In this document: piece by piece, positions 33,715 through 34,520 of the stretch
Layout: each line of letters begins with the position of its first letter
Numbering within the stretch: the first letter of the stretch is position 1
Assembly: GCA_007125955.1 (NCBI GenBank)
Contig: SLCF01000150.1
Coordinates: 1-34,520 of the forward strand
Direction: 5' to 3'
DNA: 34,520 bases
DNA from: Bacteroidales bacterium
Lineage (GTDB): Bacteria; Bacteroidota; Bacteroidia; Bacteroidales; PUMT01
Made by a program: the position numbers and the translations under genes
Notes under the pieces: model-generated
The model's database searches: none
The model's input: the letters and a program-made list of their open reading frames with translations, nothing else
What the model was told of the DNA's origin: nothing

Positions 33715-34520
33715 TTATCTTGAATTGTTCAGTCCTGTTCTCAGACCGGAATATTCAATAATGTCCGCATTAACAGAACCTATGAACATATTGAGTTTGA
33801 GCTTGACCGGCACAAAATTGGGATCGTTGGAAAGCCAGATTGTAATGGCATTTTCAGATTTTAAAACTTTTCCGGGCTCGGCAACGGGCATGAACTTGAG
33901 TGCCTCATAGCTGCCGGATTTGGTGCGCACCTCTTCTATTCCCATATATCTCAATAACATCGGATAAACCTCCTCGCTGATAAAGGTCTGGAAAACAATA
34001 ACATCACCTTCTTTAAAAGTGTTTTGTCCAAGGATGTTACGAAGTTTGTAAAAAACCGCAATTTTGTCCATTATATCTGATGGAACATCATGATTGCCTG
34101 AGCGGGTGCTGATTACAATATTTTTCTCACGTTCGTAGAGAACTTCCGTGTAACGGCTGTGACTTCCCTCATTTACATCCCTGATTGACTTTACCGGAAG
34201 GCCGCTTGACGGATCCACAAAGCTTTCATAAGAATTGTTCAACCTGTAGATCCTGTTTGCCAGTCCGGTTGAGTATGCGTTCATTACAAGGTGATGGACA
34301 TTTTTCCTCTCCAGTCTGGTTTCAGTTACAGTCAGAGTTGCTTCGCCTGCATTGACTATTCCGTAATAGAGCTGGTATTTGAGTGATTCACCGGGGTAAT
34401 AAACTTTTGTATTATTTGAAATATTTAGATCGTTTACATAAATCGTATCGTTTCCGGCCCCGTTCAGCACACCTGAATGAAAGGACAAAAGAATCAGTAT
34501 GAATAATGGTATGCGGAGGT
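33715..34520 (-). CDS. DUF3108 exported protein (5' end outside window)
   Basis: The frame stays open to the window edge. The first in-frame start-like codon (TTG at 34488) is internal, because the codons before it encode a hydrophobic stretch (IPLFILILLSFHSG) that looks like a signal peptide whose start codon lies beyond 34520. About 268 residues are visible. DUF3108 landmarks are PGESLKYQLYYGIVNAGEATLTV, then NRIYRLNNSYESFVDPSSGLPVKSI, YEREKNI and the C-terminal WLSNDPNFVPVKLKLNMFIGSVNADI. The function of DUF3108 is unknown; members are periplasmic beta-rich proteins. Its position upstream of efp is probably incidental. Confidence 0.88.
   Translation of the reverse strand, partial: LRIPLFILILLSFHSGVLNGAGNDTIYVNDLNISNNTKVYYPGESLKYQLYYGIVNAGEATLTVTETRLERKNVHHLVMNAYSTGLANRIYRLNNSYESFVDPSSGLPVKSIRDVNEGSHSRYTEVLYEREKNIVISTRSGNHDVPSDIMDKIAVFYKLRNILGQNTFKEGDVIVFQTFISEEVYPMLLRYMGIEEVRTKSGSYEALKFMPVAEPGKVLKSENAITIWLSNDPNFVPVKLKLNMFIGSVNADIIEYSGLRTGLNNSR

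Noticed and set aside
34486-34488. TTG at 34488 as the true start of the DUF3108 gene
   Set aside because: The upstream codons in frame encode a signal-peptide-like stretch that continues to the window edge, so the gene is truncated.
1-34520. CRISPR arrays, tRNA or rRNA genes, complete insertion sequences, toxin-antitoxin or phage genes
   Set aside because: I looked for regular spaced repeats, cloverleaf-like GC-rich stretches, transposase motifs and small paired genes and found none I could support.

Overview
The window looks like a chromosomal segment of a Bacteroidota bacterium, probably of the order Bacteroidales. The signs are Bacteroidota-typical families (a FISUMP domain, DUF2723, DUF3108, a DUF4369/TlpA-like lipoprotein), Bacteroidota-type promoters (TTTG, about 20 bases, TAnnTTTG) and the absence of strong Shine-Dalgarno sites. 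All placements are read from sequence without any database search.

Layout. 1-4839: the end of a TraB/GumN-like protein, a FISUMP protein, an exported M28 peptidase and, diverging from it, an AbgT-family transporter with a clear terminator. 4971-5045: a small GC-rich island that resembles the 3' end (domains V-VI) of a decayed group II intron. 5129-8196: an unusual gene coding for five helical repeats of about 70 residues followed by a GH16-like domain whose catalytic acids are gone, and a divergent gene of unknown function. 8213-18515: eight consecutive minus-strand genes, in transcription order an Rrf2 regulator with three cysteines, a ferredoxin-like Fe-S protein, a DUF1360 membrane protein, hybrid cluster protein (hcp), a cupin, nrfH, nrfA and a large hybrid histidine kinase. 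18833-25364: a DUF2723 (TMEM260-like) membrane protein, a TlpA-like lipoprotein and a lipoprotein amidase. 25643-31654: a KamA-like radical SAM protein, dihydrofolate reductase, thymidylate synthase, a lysine-dehydrogenase-like oxidoreductase and tyrosyl-tRNA synthetase. 31745-34520: a SpoIIE-type phosphatase, elongation factor P and a truncated DUF3108 protein.

How the genes fit together. The 11.6-18.5 kb block reads as a nitrite / nitric oxide / hydroxylamine module. NrfHA reduces nitrite to ammonium at the outer face of the inner membrane. Hcp handles NO or hydroxylamine in the cytoplasm, with a ferredoxin-like partner and a cupin. The Rrf2 protein is a plausible Fe-S NO sensor. thyA and folA form a classic thymidylate pair.

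Most worth a second look: the repeat/GH16-like pseudoenzyme, the KamA-like protein lacking the expected PLP lysine, a 22-base element repeated in two intergenic regions 11 kb apart, and the possible group II intron fossil.
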